Source: Aquatica leii
Taxonomy: Eukaryota; Arthropoda; Insecta; Coleoptera; Lampyridae
Assembly: GCA_035610365.1 (NCBI GenBank)
Contig: CM069435.1
Span: 1,390,001 to 1,454,000, forward strand
Direction of reading: 5' to 3'
Length of the DNA stretch: 64,000 nucleotides
The notes under the pieces are model-generated. The model did not search any database, was not told where the DNA came from, and worked only from the letters and a program-made list of their open reading frames with translations. The position numbers and the translations under genes were made by a program. The first letter of the stretch is position 1, and every line of letters starts with the position of its first letter. Positions 1-10,863 of the stretch are shown one piece after another.

Positions 1-550
1 TACAACATGATGGAGCTCCTCCACATTTTAGTCGGCATGTGACCAAATATCTAAATGTTGCTTACCCCAATACGTGGGTTGGGCGTGGAGGCCCGCATGC
101 TTGGCCACCGAGATTGCCCGATCTCGCACCTTTGGACTTCTATCTGTAGGGTCATGTGAAAAGTTTAGTATACGAGGTAAAAGTTAATACCAGAGCTGAA
201 CTAATACAGCGTATCCTGGATGTGTGTCAACAAACACGGAACAACTAGCAAGTGCTTCGAGCGGCTACTCGGTCGATTTTAGATCGCAGCCGTCGTTGTA
301 TTAATGCCGAAGGAGGTCATTTTGAGCATTTGATGTGATTTTTTTTTTTTTATGTTTGTTTTGTAGTTCGATTTTCTGTTTTCAATAATAATAATTTTCA
401 AAAAATGTGTGAGCATTTATAAACTTTGAACGCTTGTATCTGTGTAACTATGGCGAATTGGACCTATGTTTATAGGACGTTTTCTACTTAAATTGACCTA
501 AGGAACATACCATTTTAATATGTACAGTACCTCGTGGGACACCCTGTATG
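1..550 (+). mobile_element. Tc1/mariner (IS630-type) transposon, 3' part
   Basis: This is the 3' end of a DNA transposon cut by the window edge. It holds the last third of a DDE transposase (3-338), a short T-rich spacer, and about 150 bp of non-coding 3' DNA. That DNA ends in GTGGGACACCCTGTAT, a terminus typical of a widespread arthropod Tc1/mariner-like family. The 5' end lies outside the window, so neither the target-site duplication nor the full inverted repeats can be checked. Confidence 0.75.
3..338 (+). pseudogene. Tc1/mariner-like transposase, C-terminal fragment
   Basis: The frame begins inside the conserved block QHDGAPPHFSRHV, followed by WPPRLPDLAPLDFYL. This is the region around the second and third catalytic acidic residues of the IS630/Tc1/mariner DDE nuclease. 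Two in-frame stops interrupt it: a TAG just after LDFYL, where Trp is usual before GH, and a second TAG after TRNN. The frame closes naturally at TGA 336-338 after GGHFEHLM, the usual C-terminus of this family. The N-terminal DNA-binding domain lies beyond the window. It is a dead copy. Confidence 0.85.
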
Positions 551-889
551 TTACATATATGAATTAATCTTTATCTAACGGTGAAAAAATTGTAATTTTT
601 GCTTGCTTCTTATTCTTAAATGCTGCATCTTGATCTTAAATTTGCAATTCCCGAAGAAAGACGATGCGATATTCGAAAATATTATTTTGTGTTACCCAAA
701 CAATACACACATGCAACGCTGACACTGCATTGGCATCTTTCACTAAACAAAAAATTTTAGAGGTATGGTCGTCAGAATGATGAATCTTTATCAGTTTCTT
801 GTATTATTAGTAGAATGCAAGCTTTCACGGTCGTTGTTTAATGTAACACTGTCTTTCGTCACAAAAACTTTCACTTAACGTTTCGCTAA

Positions 890-1351
890 TCATGCTGTTA
901 GAAGATTTCTAAAGACTGATGTTACCGTCTTGCGTTCCTCGTTATATACCGTCTTTCGGCTCCGTTTCGCTGATCCGTGGTTCGTTCTGGTTTGTTGATT
1001 TGCGTTCATAGACGTCTGGTGACTTCTTGCATGCAGCGTAGATCTGCTTAATCTGTATCTATCCTCACGGTTGAAAATGTTAAAATAGTGTCTGCTTTGT
1101 GCTAATACCTTTACGTTCCCGTAATCAATCCGGTGATCTCCATTCTCATGTAGATGTACCGCTACTGCATATTTGTCCGTGCGTCTGAGTTGAGCGTCTC
1201 GTTGATGTTCTTTAACCCTGCACTGAATGCTTCTCCCTGTTTGACCAATGTAACTGTTGCCGCACATACACTTTAATTTGTATACACCCTTGGTGTGTAG
1301 CTTTGAAGGTTGATCTTTATTAGGTGGTATGAGCTGATCTGATTTACACAT
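890..1351 (-). pseudogene. PLE GIY-YIG endonuclease domain
   Basis: The 153-residue open frame contains GVYKLKCMCGNSYIGQTGRS followed by a basic helix with RVKEHQRD, then a KYAVAVHLHENGD segment. These are the GIY-YIG core (here GVY and YIG), the Cys pair and the EH motif seen in the C-terminal nuclease of Penelope-like retroelements, which nicks target DNA for reverse transcription. The first Met is an accident of the interrupted frame. The true reading frame continued upstream, before the MITE insertion, into the RT-linker. The domain itself has no internal stop. Confidence 0.8.
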
Positions 1352-1352
1352 G

Positions 1353-1631
1353 TAGGAAACTATGAAGTTGTTAATTAGATAGTAAATATTAAAACCGCGA
1401 ATTTTAATAAATGTATTTGAATTATACGCGACATAATATTTCTCACTCTACTACCATCCTAGAGACCAGTGGACAGCTGTCACTGGTCTCTAAGACAAAG
1501 CAATTATATAAACAAATTTTTGCACTTGCGTAGTACAGTTAGAAATATTATGCCGCGTATAATTCAAATACGTTTTTTGAAATTCGCGGTTGTAATATTT
1601 ACTATCTAACTAACAATTTCATAGTTTCCTA
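1353..1631. mobile_element. Foldback MITE inside the PLE
   Basis: About 95-bp terminal inverted repeats (1353-1445 and 1547-1631, about 95 percent alike) begin TAGGAAACTATGAA and flank a roughly 100-bp centre. CATG flanks both ends (1349-1352 and 1632-1635) and may be the target duplication. The element interrupts the PLE reading frame between the RT-linker and GIY-YIG parts, which shows it is an insertion. The centre carries a second perfect 11-bp inverted repeat (1461-1491). No coding capacity is visible, so it would need a transposase supplied elsewhere. Confidence 0.75.
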
Positions 1632-1831
1632 CATGTGGATTAACTCGTACGTAGCTCCGTTTCTACAAGATGGCGTTTAGCCTCAGATTTACTGATCTAT
1701 TTTCTTCACTGTGTTATAACGTGTAGTGATGTTCTTCTTTCTTAGAACCCTCTTTAGTCTGTCAGTGACTCCGGCAACGTAGGGTAAGTAAGCATATGTT
1801 TCTGACGGTGTCTCCGCAGCAACCTTACCTT

Positions 1832-1867
1832 GCTTCTTCTTATTCTTCTTCTTCTTCTTCTTCTTCT
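1832..1867 (+). repeat. (CTT)n microsatellite
   Basis: A run of CTT units with one interruption, next to the PLE linker coding segment. Confidence 0.9.
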
Positions 1868-2028
1868 GTGGTCTTATTATCTATTGGAGTTTTGTACTTT
1901 TCAATTTGTACGATCTAGAAGCATTCAATTAAACAAGGTATAAACGTTATTTGTTCTTCGTTTTCTCATAAATTGGGTTTCGCTTGTAAGGATTCTCCTG
2001 GAAAGTTCAAACATCGCACCCAAAAAAA

Positions 2029-4050
2029 GAATTTTATGTTGACGACTTACTTACAGAGACTGATAACTTAGATGAGACTCGTAAAATTTGCTAACATATT
2101 TCTAGCATTTTAGCTACTGGGTGTTTTGAACTTTAAAAATGGATCTCGAATGATAAAACTGTTCTGTCAGATATTCTTAAATTGGATCATTATCCGTGTT
2201 TGAGTTTGGTACTCAAAACATACAAGCACGTTTGGGCTTATTTAGTTTTTTTCTAACGACCAGGCTTTTACAACAGAAACTATTACCCAGAGAAAGATTA
2301 TTTCCGTGGTTTTTCAAATATTTGATGTTTGAGTCTTCTTTCTCCATGTACTCTAAACGCCAACATTTTTTTGCAGCACATGTGAATGGAAAAATTATCT
2401 TTGGATAAGCTTGTTTTGCCTCGTACTCAGGTACTATAGAAGATTTATAAAAATGAACTTGTACATCTGAATGATCTTAAGATTCTTCGTCAAATTATAT
2501 GTCCAAATTCTGTTGACGTCCGAATTCATGGATTTTGTTACGCCTCAGTTTTTGGATATGGTGCTTGTATGTCTTTGTTTTTTTAATTTAGATAATCAAA
2601 TTAGTGTTAATCTCCTCTGCGCAAAATCAAGAGTTGCGGCTCTCATACCTTTGACCGTGCTAAAGCTCGAGCTTTGCAGGGCACTGGTTCTAGCTAAACT
2701 TACAAAACAAAAATTTTGGAAAGCTGATTTTTAAATGTTGTTTTTGGTTCGACTGCACAATTGTTTTGAGATGGCTAAAAACTAACTCAAAACTTTATCT
2801 GCAACCGAGTCGCAGATATACAAGAATTGGCTTTAGATGCGGTATGGCGTCACATTTCCACTAAATCAAATTATGCAGATCTTTTATCGCAAGAAAACAA
2901 CCTTCAAACGTTGAAGAATTCTGATCTATACAATGGTTTGCTAAAAATATCTTTTCTTAGCCAAATTTCCTCTCTTTTGTTTGTGAGCTTCTAGAGATGA
3001 AGAAACAACCTCATTGTTTTGTTGCATCTAATTTTTTTTTTAATTTTTAAACTTCTCGAGTCTCAATCGCTTCGAACGAGTCTTTACTAGTGGCGATTTT
3101 ACAAAAATTGTTTAGTTTCCAAAGAGGAGCGTTCACATCGTCCTCTCACCTCTAAGAAAATTAAGTAATCTTTACTTCCTCTAGCTAGAATTTCCCAAAC
3201 AAATTTTTTCGCTAGTCATCTTAAACGTTTTTTGCAGAATAAATCGTTAAAAACCACTTCACTTTTGTTAAGTTTAAGTCCTTTTTTAGACCACGAAGGA
3301 ATAATCCAAATCGGAGGTAGACTCCACGTTTTTTAATTTGTGTCTGATAAAAAGCATCCAGTTCTTCTGATAGGAAAACACTTTTGCCTTCTTTTCACAT
3401 TACCGGTGTAGATTGTGCTGGTCCACTATTAGTATAAGATCGCAAAGGGTTCCAAGATTGCAAAGGTTTATATTTGTTTATACGTTTGCGTTTTTACAAC
3501 TACTGTGCACAGTTGGTGTTAGATTTGTTAACGAAATCATTCTTGCTTTCTTTTCGTAGGTTTGTACTTCGTTGAGGCAAACTTTTTTATATTTATTCTG
3601 ATAACGGGACAAATTTCGTTTGTGCAAGGTCTGAACTACGTGAAGTCGAAACGCGTTGTAGGTAACTATGTTTCAACTTTCAAAAAGTTGTATACCTTGT
3701 TTTCACAAGTAAAAACTACTTTAAAATCCTGTCCTATTTTTTCTGACCTAAACGATCTTCAACCGCTTACCCTCTTCAGACTTCCCTATTTGAAGGCCAG
3801 CGACAGCAGCACCAGATCTAAACTTAAGTGAAATTAAAGACACTCGTCTAACTCAAACTCATTTTCGACGAATTTAAAACTTCCATCAACGTTTGTAGAA
3901 AAGATGGAGTCGAAAATTCCGCAGCGTCACAAGCGGAAGACTCAAAGATCAAAGATCCAAATAGAGGCGCTTGTGCTCATCAAAGATGACATTCTAATAC
4001 CTCCGATGAGATGGAAATTGGGCCAGGGTCTGATAGTGAGATAATTTGAA
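2029..4050 (+). pseudogene. BEL/Pao retrotransposon pol, decayed
   Basis: Successive frames carry BEL/Pao hallmarks in the correct order. They are the RT active site FYVDDLLTETD (about 2033); the post-RT segment ending in KTYKHVWAYL (about 2200); RNase H with IHGFCYASVFGYGACM (about 2520) and LCAKSRVAALIPLTVLKLEL (2617-2676); the integrase zinc region SPFLDHEGIIQIGGRL (about 3280); the integrase core HITGVDCAGPLLV (about 3400) and SDNGTNFVCARSEL (about 3599); and the C-terminal VLIKDDILIPPMRWKLGQG (3973-4029). Many stops and frameshifts separate them. No LTRs were found, so this is an old inactive fragment. Confidence 0.85.
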
Positions 4051-4275
4051 TTGCTAGCCTCTGTGAAATGGAATGGTACGATTTTTAAGAAATAACACAC
4101 TTTGAATTCATATTTTTTTGGAAAACGAAAAAGTGCTTTAGTTTTGTTCTACTGTTAGTAGGTTTGGTATAACTAGAAGCTTTGCTTAAATTTTGTGTAC
4201 CCAAACAAATGTTTGCTTATTGTTTTACAAACGTTAAAATATTTTGAAGGGACATCTAAGTTTCAACGAGTATTT

Positions 4276-4656
4276 TCAAACGTTTTTTGAGTTTCGACAA
4301 CGCCAAATAAAGATAAAGATAAAATAAAATGTCTCAAAAAATATTTTTAAACCGTTATACGTTTCGTTTTGAGCTTGTTTAAAGTTGAACAACTGTTCTA
4401 GATATGAATTGGCAATCATACGGTTATCTTCAAATTTATCTGTCAAAGCCTTTAAAATAATTCTATAGTTACCACCTGTCGGAGGAATGCCGGAACCAAT
4501 TAGGTAATGCATACGATCAATATCATTTAAATCTTGATTATTATGAATTAGGTTATTATAACTTTTTATGAATAAAGGCCAATCTTTCATTTCGCCACTG
4601 AATTTTGGGAGCGGTAATCTACGAATTGACTTACTTATATGCTGATTTGTTTGCAT
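4276..4656 (-). pseudogene. BEL/Pao gag fragment (DUF1759-like)
   Basis: The 126-residue frame contains LPLPKFSGEMKDWPLFIKSY, NNLIHNNQDLNDIDRMHYL, then LKALTDKFEDNRMIANSYL. This matches the N-terminal gag domain of BEL/Pao retrotransposons (Pfam DUF1759), in which a short beta segment PKFSG is followed by W..F and HYL. The fragment lies on the opposite strand from the pol remnant to its left, so it comes from another copy or an inverted rearrangement. The last 20 or so residues look like unrelated AT-rich read-through. Confidence 0.75.
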
Positions 4657-4659
4657 TCC

Positions 4660-5790
4660 TCCTTAAGGGATAAACTACCATTTATTTTTTTTGTTAATGT
4701 TTGCTAAAAGAAACTATTTTACTACACAAATATAATGAAAATTTTTGGAAAAAATAAAAAAAACATTAACTTCCACGTGTGGACTGATTCATTTGTTAAA
4801 AACTTCTTTTTTTTCAGTTACACTGTTCTCATACATTAAAACCAAACGACGCATAATTAGTGAATTCGATCAAACATGTAAATAAATCATGACTCTAATC
4901 AAAACTAAATAGATTGAAATAAAACCGAAAATCATTTTGTTGTCATAAATCATAAGATCTAAAATCGTAAACTGTGTAATCTGAATTTGAAAGCGCAAAA
5001 AGTTGAGATCATGATCTGCTAATTGAAAACGTCAAAAACAACTTACATTATTACGTGAATCTAAATAATGAATTTGCTTGAAAATCATAGGGTCTACGCC
5101 ATAATTGATATTTATATTTCAATTTTAAGTGTTGCTAAAGGTGAAACGTGAATAATTATTGCCACAACTCGTTCAAAAGATAAGTGATTGATCATATAAA
5201 CGTGATAGCGTTCAATTCCAATTGTGGGATGTTCTGATAAATACTCTGTATTATAATTTATTGCTGTTGTTTATATACCGTCATAGTTAGCTCTACAATA
5301 GAACATTTAAAATATTTTAATATATTTTGATTGTGGCTTTTATTTATTTATTATCAAAACATTTAGGTTTATAAACACATAAATTAACAAATTAATATGT
5401 AATTCAAATTTATTGTAAAACATTGATTTTAAATTATATAAACAATAAAAAACAATCTATTTCTCTATTCGCAGTTTCTATATATTGAAGCGTTCCCAAA
5501 GTATTTGAAAACTATAGAACCCTGATCAAAAAGAATAGAATATTGTAGATTCCGATAATGAAAGAATGTGTAAAGTATTTAAAGGAAATGTTTAGTTTTC
5601 AAATCGAGTTGGAAGTGTTAAGAAGACAGTAGGATTAGATAAATACATAAAGTACATGTAAAAATTAATGTAAGTAGTGTAGATAAGCAAAAACAAGGGA
5701 CAGTAAATAGCTATTATAGCGATACCTATATATAAATTACTTGTAAGTTGCTTTTCTTAAATACCGTTGCATTAGTGTAAGTTAAAAGTG
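4660..5790. other. AT-rich spacer with no recognisable feature
   Basis: AT-rich DNA with no credible reading frame, RNA gene or clear repeat. Nothing supports a gene here. Confidence 0.6.
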
Positions 5791-5798
5791 ATATTTAT

Positions 5799-8727
5799 CA
5801 ACGCCGTGCCCAGGGGTGGGGTTCGAGGGATCCGGACCCTCCCTAAAATAAAATGAATTAACACTAGATAAAATCGACTTTTAGATGGAAACATTCCAAA
5901 GATGTTAATCTTTTCAGTATTTTCACCACGCAGCATGTCAACAACGAATTCCCACCCAACTCGCCGTCCCTGTCGCTGCTGCCTATTACCTATCTGTCTT
6001 TGCGTGCCCGTGCCGTCATTCGTCTTGTTGTGCTCGACGAGTGAAGACCTGTGTCTCTGTGCAGTGCAATACACATGATACAATATAGAAAACAACGGTT
6101 TTTCATTCATGGTGAGTATAAATATCGTCAAAACCTATTTTTTGTCATGGGAAAATTAAAAAGAAATCGACACAAGTCTTCTAGTATGTAATACATTATT
6201 AGAGTACTATTTTTTTTAGATCATTGATCACCAAGACGTCTAAACGTACTACAGTGCAAGCGTCACTGTTTACCTATTTTACAAAGGCTCAAAAGACGAA
6301 CACTGGAAGTGACTCATCTACATCTGCTAGACCTATTGTCTCTGAGGCAAGCACATTGTCTTCTTTTTCTACGTGTACTAAGATCAGCGAAGTAAGACAT
6401 GAAGAAAGCTACTTACTAATTCACCACTTTGATTTGGGAAACTATGTAGGTAACCAATTAGATGATGACTTAAAATTTAAATTGCTGAGTACTCCGTGGA
6501 CGCCAGAGAAAGATTTCAAATTTCCAGTAAGCGTAAGTGGGAAGACAAACCTTCGATTTTAAAGGCAGTGGCGTGATAGGTACCCGTCGCTCGTTTATAC
6601 GAGAAATGACGGCGCACTGTGCAAATATTGGGTAATTGTTTCAAATCACACCGTAGGAAAAGGAGACAATCAGGCTTCCAAATCTCTTGTGACAGTTCCG
6701 TATAAGAAATGGAAACACGCAATTAAAAACTTTGAATCCCATCAATCGAAACAATACCATCACGAAGTTGTGGTTAAGGGCTCCAACTTTTTGAAAACTA
6801 TGCAAAACCAACACTTGGATATCAGGAACGTTATTGACTCAGGGAAAAGAAAGCAAGCAGAGTGGGCGTCAAGAACTGGCTTTGAGAGGAACAAACGATT
6901 CTAGCCCTGTTTCTGTGACTGATGAGGAGCCAGTCACAAATGACGGCAATTTTAGAGCCATCTTAAGAATGAGGATGAAATGTGGTGATACAAAATTGCT
7001 CAAACACTGCGAAAACATTGCTCTGAACGCGACATATATGAGCGCTAAGGTCCAAAATGATCTGATATAATAAATAATTCAGAAGGAAATTGTAAAATGT
7101 TTAAATGAAGCGAAGGTGTTCTCCGTTTTAGTAGACGAAACTTCTGATATTTCGGAACACGAACAACTTTCACTATGTGTTAGATACACAAAAAAGGTCT
7201 AAACTTGTTATGTGGTGAAAGAAGATTTTCTCGGATTTGTAAAGGTCGATAATTCAACTGCACAACCATTGGCTGACACGATCATAGCTTCCCTGAAAAA
7301 TCTTGACATTGACTGCAACAATATGGTGGGACAGGAGTACGATGGTGCAGCTGTGATAAAAGGTGCATTTGATGGCGTTCAAACAATAATACGGAAATCA
7401 TTTCCTCGAGTTCTGTTTGTCCATTGCAGCTCTTATTCTTTAAACTTGGCCCTTTGTCATTCATGTAATGTACCTTTTATAAGAAATTGTATAGGAACTG
7501 TGAAAGCAATCGGAAATTTTTTGAGAGCATCTCCAAAGCGAACAAGCTTCCTTCAGGCACGCATTAGGGCCAACTTTTCTGATGCAACATGGCAGAAATT
7601 AACACCAATGTGTGAAACGCGGTGGGTGGAAAATCACAACGGCTTGTTAAAATTTAAACAAATTTTTAAATCTATTATTGAGACTTTAGAACAATTCAGC
7701 ACAGACCTGGATATAGAGACCTCAACCCAACCATAGCTTCTTCTTTTCTGAGATCTGCTCTTGCCAGCGAATTCGTGGTATCATTCTGTTTTTTATCAAA
7801 GGTATTTGCAGCAACATTAACAGTATGCAAAGTCCTACAGTCACCTCTGTGTGACTTAATAACAGCTGTCGACCATATTGAGAACGTAATATATCACTTT
7901 CAAGATATTCGATCCAATATTGAAAAATAATTTTCAAATTCATTTACAGAAGCAAAGGATTTATTGGCTGATGTCAATGAAGAAATCAAGCTTTCACGGT
8001 TGACATCAGTACAAAAGCATCGCGCTAATCCAAATACTAGTAACACCGAACAGTATAACCGCATAACTGTTGCAATACCCCTATTAGAAGACTTAACTTC
8101 CCAGCTCAAAATAAGATTTACTGACCACAAGAAAGTGATTGCTGCTATTACACTCTTATACCAACAGTCTATTCCGAGAAGGAAACGCCATTCCCAAGAA
8201 AGGACCTAGTACGAGAACCTGGTGGAACTAGACGAGGCACAAAGCAAATTTCAACTATGGAAATTGTTGAGACAGGGCTAAAGCCCTTTGGACCGGCCTT
8301 CTTGTGCCATTGAAGCTGTCGGAGAGTGCAACAGACAATTGTATCCTAACATTTATATGTTGAACATCTTGTCGACTCTACCAGTAACTACGTGCACCCC
8401 GGATAGGTCATTTTCCACAGTTAGGCGCCTAAAAACCTACCTACGGAATTCTTGTGGACAGGAGAGGCTAACCGGGTTGGCCCTAATGGCAATTCACAGA
8501 GATGTCATCATCCCAACTGATGATGTTATAACCGAATTTGCTCATAAAACGTCTAGAAGGCTTGATTTTGTATTGTGAATTCACTGAACTGGAAATTTGA
8601 GGTTTTAGTACAGACTTTTCAGTGGCGGGCTTTTACAGTGCCAATGTAATGGTAATTAATTAAATTTGAATTAGCAGATCTGTTTTATTGAGACCCCCTC
8701 CGAAACAAAAATCTGAACACGGCGCTG
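5799..8727 (+). mobile_element. hAT transposon, ZMYM1-like, near full length
   Basis: The ends form a short inverted repeat: CAACGCCGTG at 5799 against CAGCGCCGTG read inward from 8727. The flanking 8-mers ATATTTAT (5791-5798) and ATATTAAG (8728-8735) agree at 6 of 8 positions, as expected for a decayed 8-bp hAT target duplication. The interior carries one broken transposase gene. The length of 2.9 kb is normal for hAT. Confidence 0.8.
6224..8578 (+). pseudogene. hAT transposase (zinc finger MYM-type 1-like)
   Basis: The reading passes through several frames. An N-terminal segment (6224-6562) ends in WTPEKDFKFP, followed by a zinc-finger region with CKYCVI and KKWKHAIKNFESH (about 6610-6750). 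The catalytic core includes FSVLVDETSDISEHEQLSLC (7110-7169), NMVGQEYDGAAVIKG, VHCSSYSLNLAL and ETRWVENHNG (7212-7736). The C-terminal hAT dimerisation domain has LPVTTCTPDRSFSTVRRLK and TGLALMAIHRDV (8288-8578). Stops or frameshifts occur near 6565, 6860, 7068, 7200, 7734, 7930, 8207 and 8282. This domain set is that of ZMYM1/DUF4371-type hAT proteins. It is inactive. Confidence 0.85.
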
Positions 8728-8929
8728 ATATTAAGTTAAAACGTGTAAATAAATTTAGTGTCGTGTGTTTGTTTATAGAGTGTAATTATATTTGCTTCAG
8801 TCCGTTAAACCGGTGCATTTAATTTAATAATAAAGAATCGGGCGTTATTAAAATTCAGTGTTATACAAAAATTGCATTTTAAAAGTGACTGTGTAATTAT
8901 ATTGTTAAACTTTTTATTCGTGTTATTAA

Positions 8930-9990
8930 CTTATGCGGCTAACTCGATATCAAACAAAAATAGTTGCAAAATTATTTGAATTTCTCGAATCAATAAAAAA
9001 TTCTAAAAAATAGAAGAAAAATTGTTGCAAACTTTTTAAAAGAAATACGAACAAGCATTGAAAATCAAAGGAAGACTATTGAGGAACAAATACAAGTTAA
9101 TATAGAAAACCAAATAAAATTGTTCAAAAAAGAAACCCAAGCAGATATGTTAAATTAAAAAATATACGCAAATCTATGAATGACAAAATAAAAGCAGTAG
9201 GAGACAAACTGGAACTGCTAGAAAAAAAATAGATTAAATTAATTTTTACGATAAAGAAATGCGACAAACAAAGATTTAATAATAGACTATAGCGAAGAAA
9301 CCACTAACAAGTTTAAAGTTGTACCTCTAAATTTTGATGGTAAATCTCTACTACTCTACTAAAAACAGTTTAAAGCAGCTAATGGTTGGAGCAACATACA
9401 GAAAACGACGTCTTTAATAGTGTCCGTACGTGGAAAATCGCCCTCGACGTTGGATGACGCTTTAGTCTATGATTTGGAGTTTGAAGCAAAAAAAAACGTG
9501 CATTGCATCGAGACGGTCATGAACTACGCTGTGCTGCAGAAATACTTGCGCAAACATCGAGAACATAACGCGAAGAATATTTCGGGAAAAAAGAGTGACG
9601 ATTTGGACTGCGGTGAAATAGGCTACGTACGACACCGTAGCTAAGGAAAAAACAGAAAGAGTATTTAAAATTCTAGATCTCGTTGACGTGGGAGCGACGA
9701 AAACCATCAATCGTCCTAATATATTACTGGAAAATAAAAAGACATCACTAGTAACAATGCAATTTTGAACGAAGACAAACAAAGAAATACGTACTCACGG
9801 ATAGGTAAAAGAAACCATTAGTTTGGAAAATGAAGTACACGACTATCATGGAAACAGTCATCCTGATAATAGACGTTATAAAAAAGTATGGTTTAGATTT
9901 GGATATGAAGTGCAATGTCCTGAAGATCGACGGTAAAGTATCTCAAATTGTGAAATGCGTAAATTCTGCTGAAACTATGTCGCCATAGAA
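8930..9990 (+). pseudogene. Gypsy-type gag/protease fragment
   Basis: Broken frames read as a retroelement gag and protease. A Lys/Glu-rich coiled-coil-like stretch (8940-9230) is followed by NFDGKSL..LLKQFKAANGWSN (about 9330-9400), typical of insect Gypsy gag, and STLDDALVYDLEFEA (9447-9491). A protease-like LVDVGATKTINRPNI follows (about 9682-9726; the usual catalytic DTGA reads DVGA), then DVIKKYGLDLDMKCNVLKI (about 9879), the conserved C-terminal strand of the retropepsin. No RT follows; the NPC2-like host gene begins about 270 bp downstream. Confidence 0.65.
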
Positions 9991-10254
9991 GTACCAAAAC
10001 CTCACCCAAAACCAATTGGGTTTGCAGTAAATATATACTTAGTTTTATACTTACTTAAAATTTTTGTGAGTCATCAATTTCTAACGTTATCAAAGTTTTG
10101 ATGCATGTATCGCTACCTATATTATTCATTTTTATCACAAGTACTTACGATTAAAAGGTATTTTTGTAGTATAACTGTGATAACAAAAAATAAGATAAGT
10201 TAACGATATGATTTAATTGTAAGGAAGTATTGTTGTTAACTCATTTTACCAAAA

Positions 10255-10863
10255 ATGATTAAGTACATTTTTTTATGTATAACCTTTTTCGTTTCCAATT
10301 CATACTGTCAATTGCCCATAAAACAATGTGAGTATCAGTCCAAATACATTGTATATGTAAAAATATTTTTTAGGTGCTAACGGAGAAAACAAACCCACTT
10401 ATTTAGATGTGGTAAACTGTAAAGAGATGCCGTGTACAGTGGTTACTGGCACCACAGCTGTAATGTACATGAACTTTACTGCGCGTAATTAAAAACATTT
10501 AGTCCAAATAGGTTAGAAGTTTAATAACACGTTTTTAGCCGAACTAATCGACACTCTTCAAGCCAAAATATTAGCAAATGTTGGAGGTTTAAATGTTCCA
10601 TATCCGCTTCCACAACCAGATGCATGTAAAGCTTTAAGTAACACTCACTGTCCTTTAGAAGTTAATGAGCCAGCGCAATACAAATTAGAAATGCCAATTT
10701 TGTCAATATTTCCAGAAGTACAAATAACGTTAGCATTTAATTAATTAATTAATTAAAATTATTACAGATTGGCGTAACACTTTCTTTATATTTAGAAGCA
10801 AATGGAGTTAAGGATAATAAAGTTGTGTGCTGCATTATCGATATTCAAGTAGTCAAACCTTAG
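10255..10863 (+). CDS. NPC2-like secreted sterol/lipid-binding protein (ML domain)
   Basis: Four exons join cleanly: 10255-10327, 10374-10484, 10539-10717 and 10768-10863, giving 152 residues. Introns are 46, 54 and 50 bp with GT/AG ends. Residues 1-18 form a signal peptide (MIKYIFLCITFFVSNSYC). The mature protein has the Cys pattern of the MD-2-related lipid-recognition family: C25, NC, MPC, DAC, HC and VCC. It also has VPYPLPQPDAC and CPLEVNEPAQY, diagnostic of NPC2. NPC2 proteins bind sterols or other small lipids in a beta-sandwich pocket; insects have many copies used in sterol handling, immunity or chemosensation, and I cannot tell which role applies. The frame is intact and unbroken, unlike its transposon neighbours. 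It is probably secreted or lysosomal. Confidence 0.93.

Larger units (their letters stand above)
640..1870 (-). mobile_element. Penelope-like retroelement fragment (split by a MITE)
   Basis: On the minus strand, 1850 to about 1640 encodes the segment between reverse transcriptase and endonuclease of a Penelope-like element (AYLPYVAGVTDRLKRVL). After a 279-bp insertion (1353-1631), coding resumes with the GIY-YIG endonuclease (1351-890). Downstream at about 855-925 lies a degenerate form of the stem-loop found after other PLE copies in this window. The reverse transcriptase core is missing. A short (CTT)n tract abuts the 5' side. Confidence 0.75.

Noticed and set aside
640..690. Plus-strand CCGAAGAAAGACGATGC..TTCGAAAATATT, a possible hammerhead-like motif
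   Set aside because: The stem does not pair well, and it is on the opposite strand to the adjacent PLE. Only noted as a possible remnant.
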